A DNA stretch of 64,000 nt from Echiichthys vipera (GCA_963691815.1 OY829658.1:12928826-12992825), one strand, 5' to 3'; shown: positions 12,704 through 25,363, counted from the stretch's first letter. Notes: generated by a model from the letters alone, not told the origin. Made by a program: numbers and translations.

Positions 12704-12775
12704 GCACACACAAACACACACAAGCATGCATGTACACAAACACGCACACACACTCATGTACACTCACATTCCACT
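12704..12775. repeat. Imperfect CA-rich repeat
   Basis: Interrupted CA blocks with aca, gcatgc and cgc variants; a decayed dinucleotide array. Confidence 0.8.
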
Positions 12776-13079
12776 CTTACTGGCAGTATTTTCTTCATGT
12801 GGTTGGCTAGCTAACTGGTACCAAATTTAGCCGCTGGCAGGTTTGCCTGGTGACTAATGATGCCTGTGCAGCAAAACAGAATTGAAAAACAACAACTTTC
12901 CCAGTTAATAATAGACAAAAAGGCAAGTATTCAATGCCAAGAGCCACGCTTATCCCAGAACAAGGCGTATGTAATTTGTTCAATTATCTAAAATATCTGA
13001 GGACTGTGGCGGGCCAAATCCTTGGGCTGCAAACAGGACCATGATTAGGCCTGGCAGTATGAGTAGTGTGTCTCAGAGA

Positions 13080-13094
13080 GGGGGGGGGGGGGGG
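13080..13094. repeat. Poly-G tract of about 15
   Basis: A pure G run after agaga and before taggtcc. It is unusually long for a mononucleotide G run, and its exact length is sensitive to sequencing error. Confidence 0.85.
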
Positions 13095-13737
13095 TAGGTC
13101 CGTGTAAATGTAAATGTGCATTAATGACAGGATACTGGATGTTCTGAATGGTTTTGACTTTGATACTGCCCACAAATATGCAATGTATTTACCCAGTTAA
13201 TGATTGTCAATTATCGCTGTGGGTTTTTGACATTTATCTCTGGACACCAATGTTTTGAAGGCAACGACTGGGTTAAAGAGCCAATCTAGTGACTAAAGCA
13301 GATGCAGAGAATAATCATTTGAAAATAGTGTATACTGTAGGTCCACAGTAAAAACTGCATTATGTTATAAATATATTATTGTATCAATATTTGATTTGAA
13401 TGAGTTTAGGTTTTAAATGATAATCCATCTTATCCAACTTGAGTCCTATTTGTTTGGCCATCATTCCTGTTGATAATCATAACTTGTACTTTTCTGTCTT
13501 AGATTCAGATTTTGCTCTTGTGTGATTTTTTTCTTTATATTTAATGAGCATGCCTGAGGCCAAATATTTCGTATTGCCAGTGACTGTTTCTATCATTTTT
13601 GAGCCCATGACAAATAAATAACTTTAAAAACTGTTTCTTCAAGTTCATTTCTAGGAATATGGAAACCTTACTAAAAATAAATCCCCTGGCTTCGGCAAAC
13701 TTATTTAGAAAAGAAAACAATAGCAAATATTACAAAA

Positions 13738-13966
13738 ATTCAATTCAATTCAATTCAATTTTATTTATAGTGCCAAATCATAACAAAAGCTATCTCAGGA
13801 CACTTTACAGACTAGGTATAGACCACACTCTATGACTTATTTATTATTTACATAGACCCAACAATTCCCCCGTAGAGTACGGTCGCAACGAAAACCTTCC
13901 CTATCACAGGCAGGAACGTCAGCCAGACCCAGCTCTGTGGAGGACGGACATCTGTCTTGACCGGTT
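13738..13966 (-). mobile_element. Retroposon-like dispersed repeat family B, copy 1
   Basis: Read on the minus strand, the unit runs from aaccggtcaagacagatgtc through gttcctgcctgtgataggga and aaggttttcgttgcgacc to tgttatgatttggcactata and ends in repeated ATTGA pentamers. The repeated pentamer tail at one end suggests a retroposon 3' end. The same order of blocks is found on the plus strand at 46799-47108. I recognise the motif as widespread in teleosts, but cannot name the family. Confidence 0.75.
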
Positions 13967-15226
13967 AATAATAATAAAACAAACTGCCTGTTGTAAACAT
14001 CTCTCAGAGTTTACAGACCAACTTTCTGTTTCAACTTTGTCCTTTCAGCACTAGCTATCATTGTGCAGGTATATTATTTACCCGCGTAACAGGGGATTAA
14101 TGCTCCTTTGCAGTTTTACTTAAGAAATGTGGCTAACTGTTGGCCTGGTTGCCAATTTTACTTTGTTGAAGTTTTTTTTTCAGATGCCAGCAATTACTTT
14201 GGTGACTACCGGGCTTATTATAACTAACTTAAATGATGACCACAACTACAAAAAATAGGACCAAAGTGTTAATAAACCTTAATTATCCTTTGTAACAACA
14301 TGTAGGCTGCATACATATCAGCAGCTCAAGAGCTTAAGTCCTCATTCACTAAACAGGATGCATTCAGGCAAACTTCCTTTGTATGTAACCCACATGTTGG
14401 TAACTCTCAGAGCCAAATTAACAATCCCTACTTGAGAACATCAGAATGTAGCAGAAGGAAGACTTTGATCCGAGAAAATATTAGAGTTGTTGCGATACAA
14501 ATACCAGTATCGGAAATGCCTCAGATACTGCCTAAAATGCAGGTCGTAAGAACCAATGTATGAAACTATACACATCCACTGGCTTAACACTTATCTTTAT
14601 TTGACTAGAATATGTTAGACGTGTAGCATCTTTGACAAACTTACTGTCAACAACGGAGAAGTGGTGGTTCTTGAAACAAAGATATTTTCTAAAATAGTAA
14701 AACAATAATGTTTATTCCTGTCAAGGCACCATGAGCTTTTGTGCACTCTACATTAGCATCAAAAAGTTTGAAAACATATCCTCATTTATTGCATTAAAAT
14801 TCATCCCACTACTGTGGAACATATTATTATTTGATACTTCATCCTATCTTTGTAATGAAATGCAAAACCCAAGAGACAAGGGCAATGAATAATGTTATTA
14901 AACTATAAGCAAAAAATAATTCCAGCCGTTTTTTCACCTTATCAACTGTTCAGGTGACCTAATCCCTTCCTCTTTCTTCTCTCTTCCCTCCCCCTCTCCC
15001 CCACCGCCACAATCTGTAGTGATATCCTTTTTTTAGTCTGCCCAACTTCATATGCCGAGAAGTATGTGTCGAAGATAAGGTCTATGCATTACTCTGAAAG
15101 CGTGCAGAAGTGCAGAGATCCTACAAGAAAAAAATAATCAGGAAACAACTCCATTCTGCAGAGCTGCAGGGCTACATAGGCCAAGAAGGGATATAGAGGG
15201 TGACCTGAAGGGAACTGCAAACCTTG

Positions 15227-15227
<1 letters not shown>
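13967..15227. other. Unassigned non-coding DNA
   Basis: Nothing supported. A C/T-rich patch lies at 14965-15005. Confidence 0.5.

Positions 15228-15283
<56 letters not shown>
15228..15283. repeat. CA microsatellite, 28 uninterrupted units
   Basis: A perfect 56-base CA tract. Cysteine/valine open frames across it on the minus strand are artefacts. Confidence 0.98.
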
Positions 15284-15285
<2 letters not shown>

Positions 15286-15717
15286 TTAAAATAAAGAATC
15301 AAACAAGTACAAGAGGGAAGTTCTCCTTTCTTCACCTTTGCTTTAGTATTTGATGAGGATCAGCTGCAGAATGTTTTATTCAGTAGAACTTGGCTTAATC
15401 TCAGAGGCCCTTTGATAACAGAGCCACACAGGCCTAAAGAGCAGTGCAGCACAAGGCGAGGCCCACTATACGGGCAAAGAAGTCCAAATAAAGCTTTGAC
15501 AATCTGTGTTACATCAGGAATAGTCTTCTTATATTGAAAGTGCACTATGATCTTGTAAAACATGCATTCACCTTTATACAAGAGAATTTCAAGAGCATCT
15601 TATGAGACTTTTAGAGAGTAGTTGGCTTACGATGCCAGTAAAGTCATGCCTCTATCAGCTGCTTGCCAGCAGTCTGTAGTGTCTTGGCAAACACTTCAGT
15701 AAAATCAAATCAAGAGG
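15284..15717. other. Unassigned non-coding DNA
   Basis: No feature supported between the CA tract and the hAT element starting at 15726. Confidence 0.5.
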
Positions 15718-15725
15718 TCACAACC

Positions 15726-17111
15726 ACAGCTTTAAATTAACTTTTTTGCTCACCAGCCAACATGGCTAGTAGATTTTTAGTTACCAGCCAATCAGATTTT
15801 CCACTAGCTAATTTTTTTCCCAGGAAAATAAATCAGATTATGAGTGCTACTGAATGCATTTAAGAATACTTGTTTCTTTAAATTGATTTTATTTGTGTTG
15901 ATGGCAATACATTATAATGATCATGTTATAACAATAATAATAACAAAAACTAATGCTGACTGCCGTCACATGCTATCTGTGTACATCACATGCTGCTTAT
16001 TAAAACAGCAAGCATGAAAACTGTACAGACATTCTGCAAATCAACATCTTCACCTTAATGTTCATATGGGCGGCAGTAAGATCTGTCCATGGGGGACTGG
16101 GCATGGGGGGTCATTTATTCAAGGCCCTGTGCAATCCTTACAGTACATTATATTTGTTTCTTGGTCAAACAGAAGCCACTCACGACCCAACAGAAAAAAT
16201 CTTTGGCCTCGTTTTCTTCTTTTCCCCTCCTTTTTCATCTTCATTGTCTCCCATGTCTGCAGCCTTCCTCTTTTGCCCTTCTGGTTTCATAATTTTCGAA
16301 AAATGTCTCCCTATGTTTGTTTGTTTTCCTTACCAATGTTAACTTAACTTGATTTTTCAGCAGTTTTGTTTCGCGCAATTCCGCTTGTCTTCTCTGTTTC
16401 AGCGTAGCTCGCTTATAATTAATAGTCATATCATAATTAATACCATGCATGGTTGGCACCTAGCCTATGGTTGCATGCAGGCCCTCACAATGCATGTGGC
16501 ATATTTGCAAAGTTGACAGTTGTCAACAACACTTATAGAGTGGGTGTGACTTATTTATGATTAGTGACCACATATTAGACGGGCAGATGAATTTAACAAG
16601 AAATAAGAATAGTGAGAATTATTTCAGAAATGTTATTTAAGGCATATGCATGTAATATATCTGTTACTTTAAATAGGGCTAGTGCTATACAGATAAAGAT
16701 AAACCGCAGACTTAAGCTATTATGAACAGTAGTGCAACATGATATTTTTGTCATTAGAAAATCCTTGTTTTGATATTTTTGGATTAGCTTTTGCTCATCA
16801 CATTTTTTTAGTTTCAAAACTATTCACAGGGTCAATGCTAAAATATGTCCAAGGGGCAACACACCATCAGGAGGAAGATTCAGATTCAGCACCCATCCAC
16901 AAGCGGTCAACAACCATAGCATCCTGAAAAATTCCAGCAACCATCCACCGTGTCTGAAGGCTCCAATTCAGTACAATGCTGTCAAACAGACGCAGGGTTC
17001 TTTTCTTCATTCATCACCAGCCAAATTGGCTAATGATTTACAATATGACCGGCCACAGTTAACTTTTTCCCCCATTTGGCCGGTTTTGCGGGTGTCAATT
17101 TAAAGTCCTGA
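15726..17111 (-). mobile_element. Decayed hAT element with TTF zinc-finger remnant
   Basis: Left end acagctttaaattaac and right end, on the opposite strand, tcaggactttaaattgac, form imperfect inverted termini sharing ctttaaattRac. The flanks carry an 8-bp direct repeat, tcacaacc (15718-15725) and tcacaact (17112-17119), one mismatch apart, as expected for hAT. Subterminal words caccagccaacatggcta (left) and caccagccaaattggcta (right) recur in direct order. Inside, on the minus strand, lies a TTF-type finger remnant. At 1386 bp it is far shorter than an autonomous hAT element. The exact TSD phase could shift by a base or two. Confidence 0.7.
16121..16290 (-). pseudogene. TTF-type zinc-finger fragment of hAT transposase
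   Basis: On the minus strand a charged stretch (KRKAADMGDNEDEKGGEKKK) is followed, after one frameshift near 16215, by FLLGREWLLFDQETN and then MYCKDC. This fits the TTF finger found at the N-terminus of one hAT branch (the ZNF862/ZMYM-like group): basic linker, W-L core, then C-x2-C. A stop follows shortly after the cysteine pair (near 16120). No catalytic domain is seen downstream. The product cannot be functional; only the family assignment is useful. Confidence 0.6.
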
Positions 17112-17119
17112 TCACAACT

Positions 17120-20100
17120 ATGCTCTGGCATCCCTTTGAGCATAGAGATATACTATATTATATACTATTATGTTAACATTTTATCCTACAAGAACTGAAT
17201 TATTTGAGTGGAGATATAGTTCAACATGCATTCACAACCTTAACTGCCTATTAAAAAACACTAGTCCCCTTCATTCGAATGGGGGTAGTGGGTTTAGGCG
17301 GTGCTGATGGGGGCATCGCAGTGGCCTGCAGCTAAAAATGTAAACAGATTTAACTTTTGGAGAAACGCAACCCAACACCAGACTTTTGTGGCCAATCACA
17401 TAACTGCCGATTAGACTTTGTCAGTTTGTCTGAGGAAGTAACATTACAGGAAACATCCCTGCCTCTATTGCTGCCTCGGGACAGACAAACAACTTATGTA
17501 GAAGAAAGTTCAAAAGATACTATAAGGGTAAAAAAAACATAGAACATAGCAACCAACTGCCCGGGAGTTTGTGTCAAACCTGACTGTTTCCTGCAAAGCA
17601 CAGTCACTCCGCAGTTTCTTGTCTAGCTGCTGTGAAATGAAGCTGCCTTCAAATGTCGTTGGAAATGTTGAGATCCTAAAAACGCTCTGACTTATAACAA
17701 TAACTGTGAAGTATAAAGTCTACTTGTGTTTTATTGGGTTAAAGTTTACAAAAGGACATCACACAAATGAGCCATTTAAGTGATACACTCCCGCACAACC
17801 CAGCTGTGTATTGCAGTATTTGGTCTGCACACAGCCTAACATCACCTTCTGCAAATTTGGTAGCAACAAATATACCGGTTATTGTTCCTGATCTGATCTG
17901 GGATGACCATGAACATTCACCACCCCCTAGCATCTTCAAAAACATAGGAGCAAATTGTAAGTGAAGCTTTTACTTAATAAAGTAAAAATAATAATACTAA
18001 TAATAAATCATATTCAGCATATTTTCTAGTATTGGGCCATGACTGATGACAGTTTAAAAAAGAATGCAGAAAGGCCTTAAGCATTTCAATACTCGTTTCG
18101 TAGCAACATCAACACGTGAACACTTGTTCATGGTAAGCAAATAAAGCTACACACACTCTTTGTTTTTTTCTATATCTTATCCGCAGCAAGGGGAAGGGGT
18201 TGAAATGGAAATGAGTTGGCTTCGGCTGAAACAAGTAATGCCTAATGACTGACAGTGCTTGAGAATATCTTGTGAAATGTAGAGCACTTGAGTTCAGTGG
18301 TGTTCTTTTTCTCCTGTAAGCCTGATGTTTAGTAAATAAAGTCTTTCTTTTCATCATTGGCTGTTTCTGTTAGCCGCTCCCCCACATAGCCACACTTCTT
18401 TGTGCATCTCAAATATGTGTTTCAGCCATTCCAGAGATGACACACCGCCGTTGCCACCTGTAGAACGGCACTTAAATAATAGTTATACAACAGATGCAGT
18501 TTCAGCCAAGCAGTCTGAATAATCAAAGCTTCATTTCATCTGTTGAGATCATTCCCACAATGCAACACAAGCCGCAGTACGCCAAATGCTGTGGGAAATG
18601 GGACCTTCCTGATCATGTCCTGTTATTTATTCCAACAAGCAGTATGCATTTTAGAGTTAACTCTGTAGATATGGCATATCATTTGGTAACAGTGGTAAAA
18701 ATACCAAAATACCTTGCTTTCCTGTGATTCAGCTAGAATTCATGCATAACTTTATCACTGCTTTGTGTACCTATGCAGCTCTCTCTTCTGTGTGTACGTG
18801 TGTGTTTGAGAGTGGGGCAGTGTTTCGCAGCCAAGGGCATCACCATTATCTGAGCTGACTGATTCAGGGGCATAGTGAGGTATGTGTGTGCATGTGTGTG
18901 TGTGCCTGTCAAAGAGAGGCTGGCATGGTGAGCGTGTCATTCTGCAGCGGGGTGACCTCATTCTGTCATAGTGCCAGAGCGCCTGCCTCACGAGCAAGCC
19001 CGTCACCACGACTCACTCATGCATAAACAAACACAAACACACACACTGTACACAAGCTCATACATCAATGTGAGGGGTAAAACTACACTTTTTGGAGACA
19101 ACAGCATTAATACACAACTTGTCCATCTCTAAAACACTGTACACTTCTGAACTTTTGTACTCAAGATGACATGCAATCAGTTAATCTAAGTAACTGCATT
19201 ACTTAAGCATAACATTCATCATTCATTCATTTCAAAATTAAATAAAAAACTCTAAAGTGAGAGCTTTGAATAGCTACATTTCAAAAGACGTTGGCTTTTA
19301 CTTAAGGTAATTTTATTCAAGTGATCCTTATCCTACAAATTGCACCAGGTATGTTGAAAGGGTTTTTGGTTGTAATCCTTCTACCTCTACATACTTGAAA
19401 GATACAAGATACAATCAGTCAGTCAATCTAATGCATCTCAGTCAGGAAGCAATGTCTGGTGAAACACAATTAGGGAATTTCAAATTAGACTTCTTATGTC
19501 TCATATAAGCCTCAGTTGAACTAAAAAGGCAATGATGCACTAGGCTAAAAGTTTTCTCCTCAGTGATTTTTGTTGGCTGATACACCATGGTGAATTGGCG
19601 GTGGAGCCTGTTGGTGAAAGAAATAACTCTGATTTGCAGTTCAGCTAAAGCACATCAGTGCATTGCTAGAGAAACAGTGGTCAACAAAGGGCTAAATTCA
19701 AGAGAATGTGAAAATGAAATTAAACTTGTTCTACAGGTAAAATGTTTTCTTTTAGCCATTGAGAAGAAAAGGTTCATAATTGTTTCTGTTATTGTTAACT
19801 CACACATAATAAATATTATTTGTGCTATCAACATGAGGTTGTGTGTGTGTGTTAATGTGCTAACTGTCTAGTTAGTATCTTAAATATGTCTGGATGGTCT
19901 TCTGGTTTCCTTTTTTGAATGATGAATACATACCACCGCTGCCTGCTGGTGAGTAATTTCATCAAACACAGGTGCAGAGGATATGTTGACTCGTTGGCCA
20001 TTAGTACTTGTTTGGGCAACTTTTTACACTTGGGGACGTGAAGTGATGGCCAGATGACCTTCGATGCCACCAGTTCTTTAAAGTTGGGTTGACAGTACTA

Positions 20101-20942
20101 TTTTGTACAACGCAGGCAAGTTTTGAGAGAAGAAATTACTACAGTAACCAACAACTCTTACAAAGTACCTGTGGGCATATTAATATTGTATAAACACAGC
20201 CTTCAAATAATATGAATTATCCTTTATTGGATAATTCATTTTAATCAAATGAATCACTTTGCTAGTTCTGTCACTTCAAGTTAAAAGGTATGCCTGTGAA
20301 GTTAACTGCCTCTAGACGCAAAAGTTTTATGAGTGGAGTCTGTGTGTTGTTTGTATCAAGCCTGTAAATTTAGGACACTAATGTTTGGGAGTGCAAGTGC
20401 AAGCTAGTAAAGACGGATGTAAACAATACATACAACTTGCATTTTGCAAATGTTAAACATCAATGATCCATTGCATTTTGAGAAAGACTGAGTTAATTTA
20501 CTAAACTTAGTAGGTAATGGAGTATTTTTTTTTAGAAATAAGGACACCAGAACACTGATAAAAAACTAAGTCAAATTGGGCTATACACATGAGAAGTTCG
20601 CCATTGAGACAAATTTTAGACAAACCACCACATTACTCAAGCTTATTTTGAAAGATAAGAGGAAGGTATTCAAGTACTTAAGTTGCATTTAATACTTACA
20701 AACTGCTGTGATGACACGGACCTACTTGATACTGCAGTAAATAGAGTAAGAAATATTACATCAATGTAAGTTGCTAAACATGTTGAAGTATGACAGTTTA
20801 CCTGAGGGAACGCGACCCTGATTGGAAAAAAGCGGTTGAATGTTGAATTCATGGAGAAGTTACGAAAACACACATGGTCAAATTACTTTTGACATCTTCG
20901 TTGGGAGGATTATACAAACATAATGTGAAATGAATCCGATAA
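17120..20942. other. Unassigned non-coding DNA with weak GT/CA-rich patches
   Basis: No gene supported. GT-rich patches occur at 18792-18906 and CA-rich words at 19022-19050. A frame at 19587-19871 contains a possible splice donor (ctacaggtaaaa near 19732-19743), but no domain or matching acceptor was recognised. Confidence 0.55.
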
Positions 20943-21775
20943 TCTCTCTAGGAGGAGTTTGGAAAAATTTGCACACATGAAAAAAACACAAAAATATAAA
21001 TGGCCGACTTCCTGTTGGGCAGAGCAAATAAAAGCTAAAGGAAATATGTCTGAAATGATTAAAACTATGTGCGTACCAAATTTTGTGAAAATCAGAGCAC
21101 AAAATTCAAGATGGCTGACTTTTTCTGTCAGGCGAAAAAAAAAAAAAAAAAGTCAACATAAGGTCTTACCAGGCCTTGTCTTCGGGCATGGACTCTTATC
21201 CAACATATGAAATTTGGGGCTGATTGGACAACGTAAAGTCGAGTTATGACAACTTCAGAAGAATCCTCAATAGCTTTGCAATTTAGCATCACAAAGGTCT
21301 TTAGATGCAGCCTACCAGATTTGAATCCCGTGGGTTAATCCTCTAGGAGGAGTTTGGAAAAGTACAACACATCTGTTAGCTGCTGCTATAGAGCAGGCAA
21401 TAAATGTGTGAGTTTTTGTGCATCCTAAAGTCTTCAAATGTGTTTGTAAAACAAAGATTGATGCAAAAAATCCAGTGTTCTTTAAGATAAGAGCAATGAT
21501 CCCACCAAATTTCATCCACATCAAAGGAAATTTATCCCAACCATGGCATGCATTTGGGGGCACTATGGAACCCGCCAGACACGCAAAATTTTAACTTTTC
21601 GCTACTTCTGACCTGTTTTGCCAATTTCTGTGAGCCTTCATGTATCCTCAGCCTCTAAAAGTGTGATGGTGAAGAAGAAACATATTAATAATTTATTCAA
21701 ATCCAATAGGTTCCTCGCACTTTTAGTGTCAGGGACCATTTCAACCCTGGCACTTTTGTGCTCGGGCCCTTGCAT
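20943..21775 (+). repeat. Large teleost dispersed repeat family C, copy 1
   Basis: Two direct copies of ctaggaggagtttggaaaa occur inside, near 20949 and 21342, about 390 bases apart. Phrases such as aaatggccgacttcctgttg, accaaattttgtgaaaatca and gatggctgactttttctg follow. The right end contains tggcacttttgtgctcgggc. This combination is a dispersed unit I recall from many fish genomes. The inverse phrase caaactcctcctagg opens the related repeat at 55.3 kb. A run of 17 A lies inside (21137-21153). No target duplication was found. Confidence 0.6.
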
Positions 21776-22308
21776 CAATTGTGTATATAACTGAGGGAAA
21801 ATACTAATCAGTATGCATGCCATATCAAATACAGTAGTACAGATATACCATAATGCATATGAATTGCAAGAATCAAGAAAAGTATGTGAAAGTTGAATAC
21901 ACTTAAGTGTGTGTTCATTGTCTGTGTCCATTGTGTGCAAATGTTATTAAAACATATTAAAGACTCCGTACACTTCACATTAATGCAATCTAGTCAATTA
22001 ACTAATGGAAATAGCAAAGAGTATACACCCTGTGTCTGTTAAGAGCTGTTTCATGTCATAAAGCAAGGGACATTTTAAGTGCCGCATTTAATGACTTGTG
22101 TGCAGATAATACATTTCTGCAGATAGTGTTGATAGAGATGAACAATGACTGCACTTCAGTGCAGTCCAGTCCTGTCAAACCCCTCCCAGTCGGCTCAAAC
22201 AGGGCCCATTTGAACATGAAGCATTGAGCAGTGTAATGGCTGTGACACAAAGAAGAGCCTAAAGCACTCAGTGTAACACCTCAGGGGTGTCTTCATCCTC
22301 CCAGGTCC
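21776..22308. other. Unassigned, possibly 3' untranslated part of the adjacent LINE
   Basis: It follows the reverse-transcriptase remnant on the minus strand. No LINE tail motif or A-rich end could be fixed. Confidence 0.35.
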
Positions 22309-22560
22309 TCACAGCACAGACGGTTGAGAGGCGTCGTCCAAGATGGAGTTCACTTTAGTCCTCATCTTCCCCATCTGCTTCTGCCTCCGGGGTGTCCAGC
22401 CTAGACAAGACAGCAATCGTTTTTTCACCAGGATTATTAATCTTTCCTGCAGACCCTGCCTTCATGTTTCCTCCCCAGCTCATGGCTGAAGAGAGCAGTG
22501 TGCAGCCCACCGACTGGTAGAACATGTTGAGCAGACTACTGCACAAACAGCTGACACTGT
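22309..22560 (-). pseudogene. C-terminal end of a non-LTR retrotransposon reverse transcriptase
   Basis: The minus-strand frame reads SLLNMFYQSVGCTLLSS and AMSWGGN. After one frameshift near 22390 it continues MRTKVNSILDDASQP and stops at 22309. The pattern LL.MFYQSV..S.L.....CWGG, then ......KL.SILD..SHP, is the tail region after the polymerase domain of fish non-LTR reverse transcriptases as I remember it. Some expected residues are altered. No polymerase YADD-type motif lies upstream (higher coordinates), so the copy is truncated, and a target duplication was not found. Alternative reading: on the plus strand a 48-codon frame from 22342 starts with a hydrophobic, signal-like stretch, but I judge that accidental. 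Confidence 0.5.
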
Positions 22561-24804
22561 TCGAGGAGTTAAGTTAACTTGGTCTATTTTGTCAAGTACC
22601 TCCAATGGTATCAGGTTAGTTATACACTGTATTGTTGTTATATATAGTACAATATAAAAACAGAAAAGGAAAAAGAATTTAAAGTAGGATTGGTGTTTTT
22701 ACTCTGTGGGGTTGAGTCATGTTTGAGTCAGAGTACAGTGACACCTCCATTTGATTGAAGTGTCTCGCTGCATAAGGTAATTATGGCTTCAATGCAATAG
22801 AGACTGATAAATAAAAGAGCTCTTTTACTCTATTCATATGTGAGCAATGGCTTAAGCTGCCACTGTATAAAAATGTCCATAGTGGTAGTCACAAACACTG
22901 TGCAACCGTTGCATTGATGCCTTGATTCAAAGACCTTGCAAACAGAGGATGCAGATCTCTTGGTTATAAACAATTTCTGTTTGTTTTATGTATGTCTACA
23001 TACAGCCACTGGTTTCTTCATTATCACTTTTATCAGTATTTGTATATGAGGTACGATGACGCACATCATCTAACCAGGACAAACAACTGTTCTCAGTATT
23101 GATGCACGTCAACTCTCTACAAAAGCGGCATCTCTATTGTATTTGTTTCCTGGAATCCTGATTCAAATTTGATCACCACTACCTAGTTTTACAGTTTGAC
23201 TGGAGATCATGAGCAGTCATGTACTCTGCATCAGACTTCTCGGCTCTGATTGGTTGTCTGTTGGATGCGGTGGAGCAGAAGGTGGAGGTAGAGCAACATT
23301 TCTTTGTAACAGATCATCTGTCTCATTGTGCTGTCAGCATATAGTGAAGGTTTGCAGGAAATGTGAAAAAATACATATTTATTTGAAAGAAAGTTACCAA
23401 CTTCAGCTTTAGCACAAGCAATGCCCACACATTATATATATATATATAAAAATCAAACTATATAAGGCTATTTGTTCTGCTCTTAGGACATGATACATAA
23501 AGAGTCACATAATAATTCAAATCTGAAACAATCGGAAAATATGGATAAGCTTCAAACAACATGTCATGACATTAGTGCAGCACTGTAGTGTGACACAAAT
23601 ATAGAGGGAATGGTTTCATCTTGAAACATCAAAATGATGATTGAAATGAGAGGCAGTCAAAGGGACTTGACACTCAGGAGGCTGGACGATAGAATATTAT
23701 AAAGTAGTTGATGTTACATTAAAGATGTTCCCCCTGAAAGCGCACTGCATAAAGACCCTGAGGCAGAACTTTGACAACTTATCTAGAACTATTGAACCGT
23801 ATAAGTTACCATAGCAGAATATGTCTAGAAAACCATACCTTCTTCAGAATAAGCTGTTGCAGTTTTCAGTCAGCTGATAAGGTTCAAAACAGCAAAACTG
23901 AGTTTCTTTAAAAAGATGTATGTAAATTTGATTTTCAATCATTACAGAATGACCCAGGTGGAGTTTGATATAGGTGAAAGGCAGGGGTCAGCAGACACTG
24001 TGTTGAGACGGTATGGGAGACAAAACAAAAACCACCTAAACAGTAGCTGACACTGAAAAGCACAGTACGAGGCAAAGGTCAACTAGTGCATAACCAGGAT
24101 GTTTTCTTTTTTTTTTTAGTTTTGCTTTGGCTTTCTTCCTTTTTACATTACTCATTTCTTTTTTTTTATTTCTTTTTTTATATATATAACATGTTTCAAG
24201 AATGTGCAGATGAAAGACAGTACTACGGCAAGTTGGTACATTGTGAGAGATCACATAGACACTACTGAAGAACTCAGCTGGGTCCTGTAAATCAAGACAC
24301 TAAAGAGAATCAATTGGTCCACAATGGAGCTACTAAGCTGGTCATTGAATACGATTGACAGAGTGTCCCCAACAAGGTGTGCAGGTTCTGGTGAACCAGG
24401 ATGAATGGGAAAAGTGGAGAGTCTTGAGAGTGCCTTGCCGCACTGGATGTGGAGGATGTTGAGGATGTGTACATATTCACGTTCATGACAATTGTAATGC
24501 TCGCCTTGGGATGGGGAATGTTCGTGCTCCGACATCTCCGCAATCCGCGAGTATGTGGCAAGGACACAAGCGGATGTTGCCGCAACTCAGGAGGATATGG
24601 CGAAGCTAAGCGCAGAGAAAGCTGTAGAAGAGAGGGATGATTAAAAGAATATACATGACAGGACTTTGCTCACTCATGATGGACTAATATGGACACTTTG
24701 TCTGTTTTTCTGCTAGAAGGCAGCTCTTACTACTACCTTCTGTTGAAACATGTTATGTCAAAGGACATAAGAAAAATAGTATAATGAAGATAATGTATTC
24801 TGGG
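22561..24804. other. Unassigned non-coding DNA
   Basis: No gene recognised. T-rich runs lie at 24108-24185 and a short TA tract at 23433-23447. Several short overlapping frames on both strands at 24251-24640 lack domains. Confidence 0.5.
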
Positions 24805-24957
24805 TGTAACAGGGGCGGGACTAGATAAGCTTTTGCTTCTCCCGCTTTCCATTTCAGCCATGTGACTTGTTAACCAAGATAATGTGAGATGATGATTTAT
24901 CGAACTGACATGCCCGAAATAAACAAATAAATGAATAAATAGATAAATAAATAAGGT
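24805..24957 (+). mobile_element. 3' tail of a non-LTR retrotransposon
   Basis: The phrase ggggcgggactagataagct followed by tttgcttctcccgctttcc, then cgaaataaacaaataaatg and ATAA/AAAT repeats, matches the 3' untranslated end of fish LINEs as I recall it. It is truncated at the 5' side. No target duplication was fixed. Confidence 0.55.
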
Positions 24958-25127
24958 TAGTTAGTTATAGTGTAATAGTATAGATATAGTGTTCGTTATA
25001 TACAGTTAGTTTTATTCATTTTAGATGGTGTGCAACATATTTAAGCACCACATTCATAAAGAATAAGGCATTATCATTCTTCAGTCATTGTTACTCCCCC
25101 TGTGGAGAATACAATTGAAACACATTG

Positions 25128-25363
25128 GGTCGCATTTACCAATGTGCACAAAATAAGTGTGCATGTAAATTTACCGTCAGATCTGTGACATATGCACACC
25201 GGCCACTTTTGTACTGACCACCATGCATGGCAGTGAATCCGAATCATGTGTTTGCATGGTCCGTGGCAATTCTAAATTTGTTGGCAGGTAGGAAGAAAGA
25301 GATGAATCCCAGATTTGTGCATACACATCTCATTTTTCAAACACACTGTTTGTGAATAAGGCC
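25128..25363. mobile_element. MITE-like element with imperfect inverted ends
   Basis: The left end ggtcgcatttaccaatgtgc and right end, on the other strand, ggccttattcacaaacagtg are imperfect inverted repeats sharing gg.c..att.ac.aa. A direct repeat cattg flanks it at 25123-25127 and 25364-25368. Length 236 bp; no coding content. Superfamily unresolved, and a 5-bp duplication can occur by chance. Confidence 0.5.

Larger units (their letters stand above)
11885..13737. other. Unassigned non-coding DNA with three simple repeats
   Basis: It contains an AT dinucleotide run (12626-12652), an imperfect CA-rich stretch (12704-12775) and a G run (13080-13094). No gene evidence. The frame at 12539-12814 reads through the two dinucleotide tracts and is not coding. 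Confidence 0.55.

Noticed and set aside
12539..12814. CRISPR-like or spaced repeat array in the CA/AT-rich region
   Set aside because: No constant repeat with constant spacers; it is imperfect dinucleotide sequence in a eukaryotic genome.
15089..15335. Two minus-strand frames rich in Cys-Val
   Set aside because: They read through the 56-base CA tract at 15228-15283.
19587..19743. Possible exon ending in ctacag|gtaaaa
   Set aside because: A donor-like word alone is common by chance; no acceptor, domain or reading-frame partner was found.
22342..22488. 48-codon plus-strand frame with signal-peptide-like start
   Set aside because: The minus strand explains the same bases as a LINE polymerase tail; listed as a check in the findings but not as a gene.
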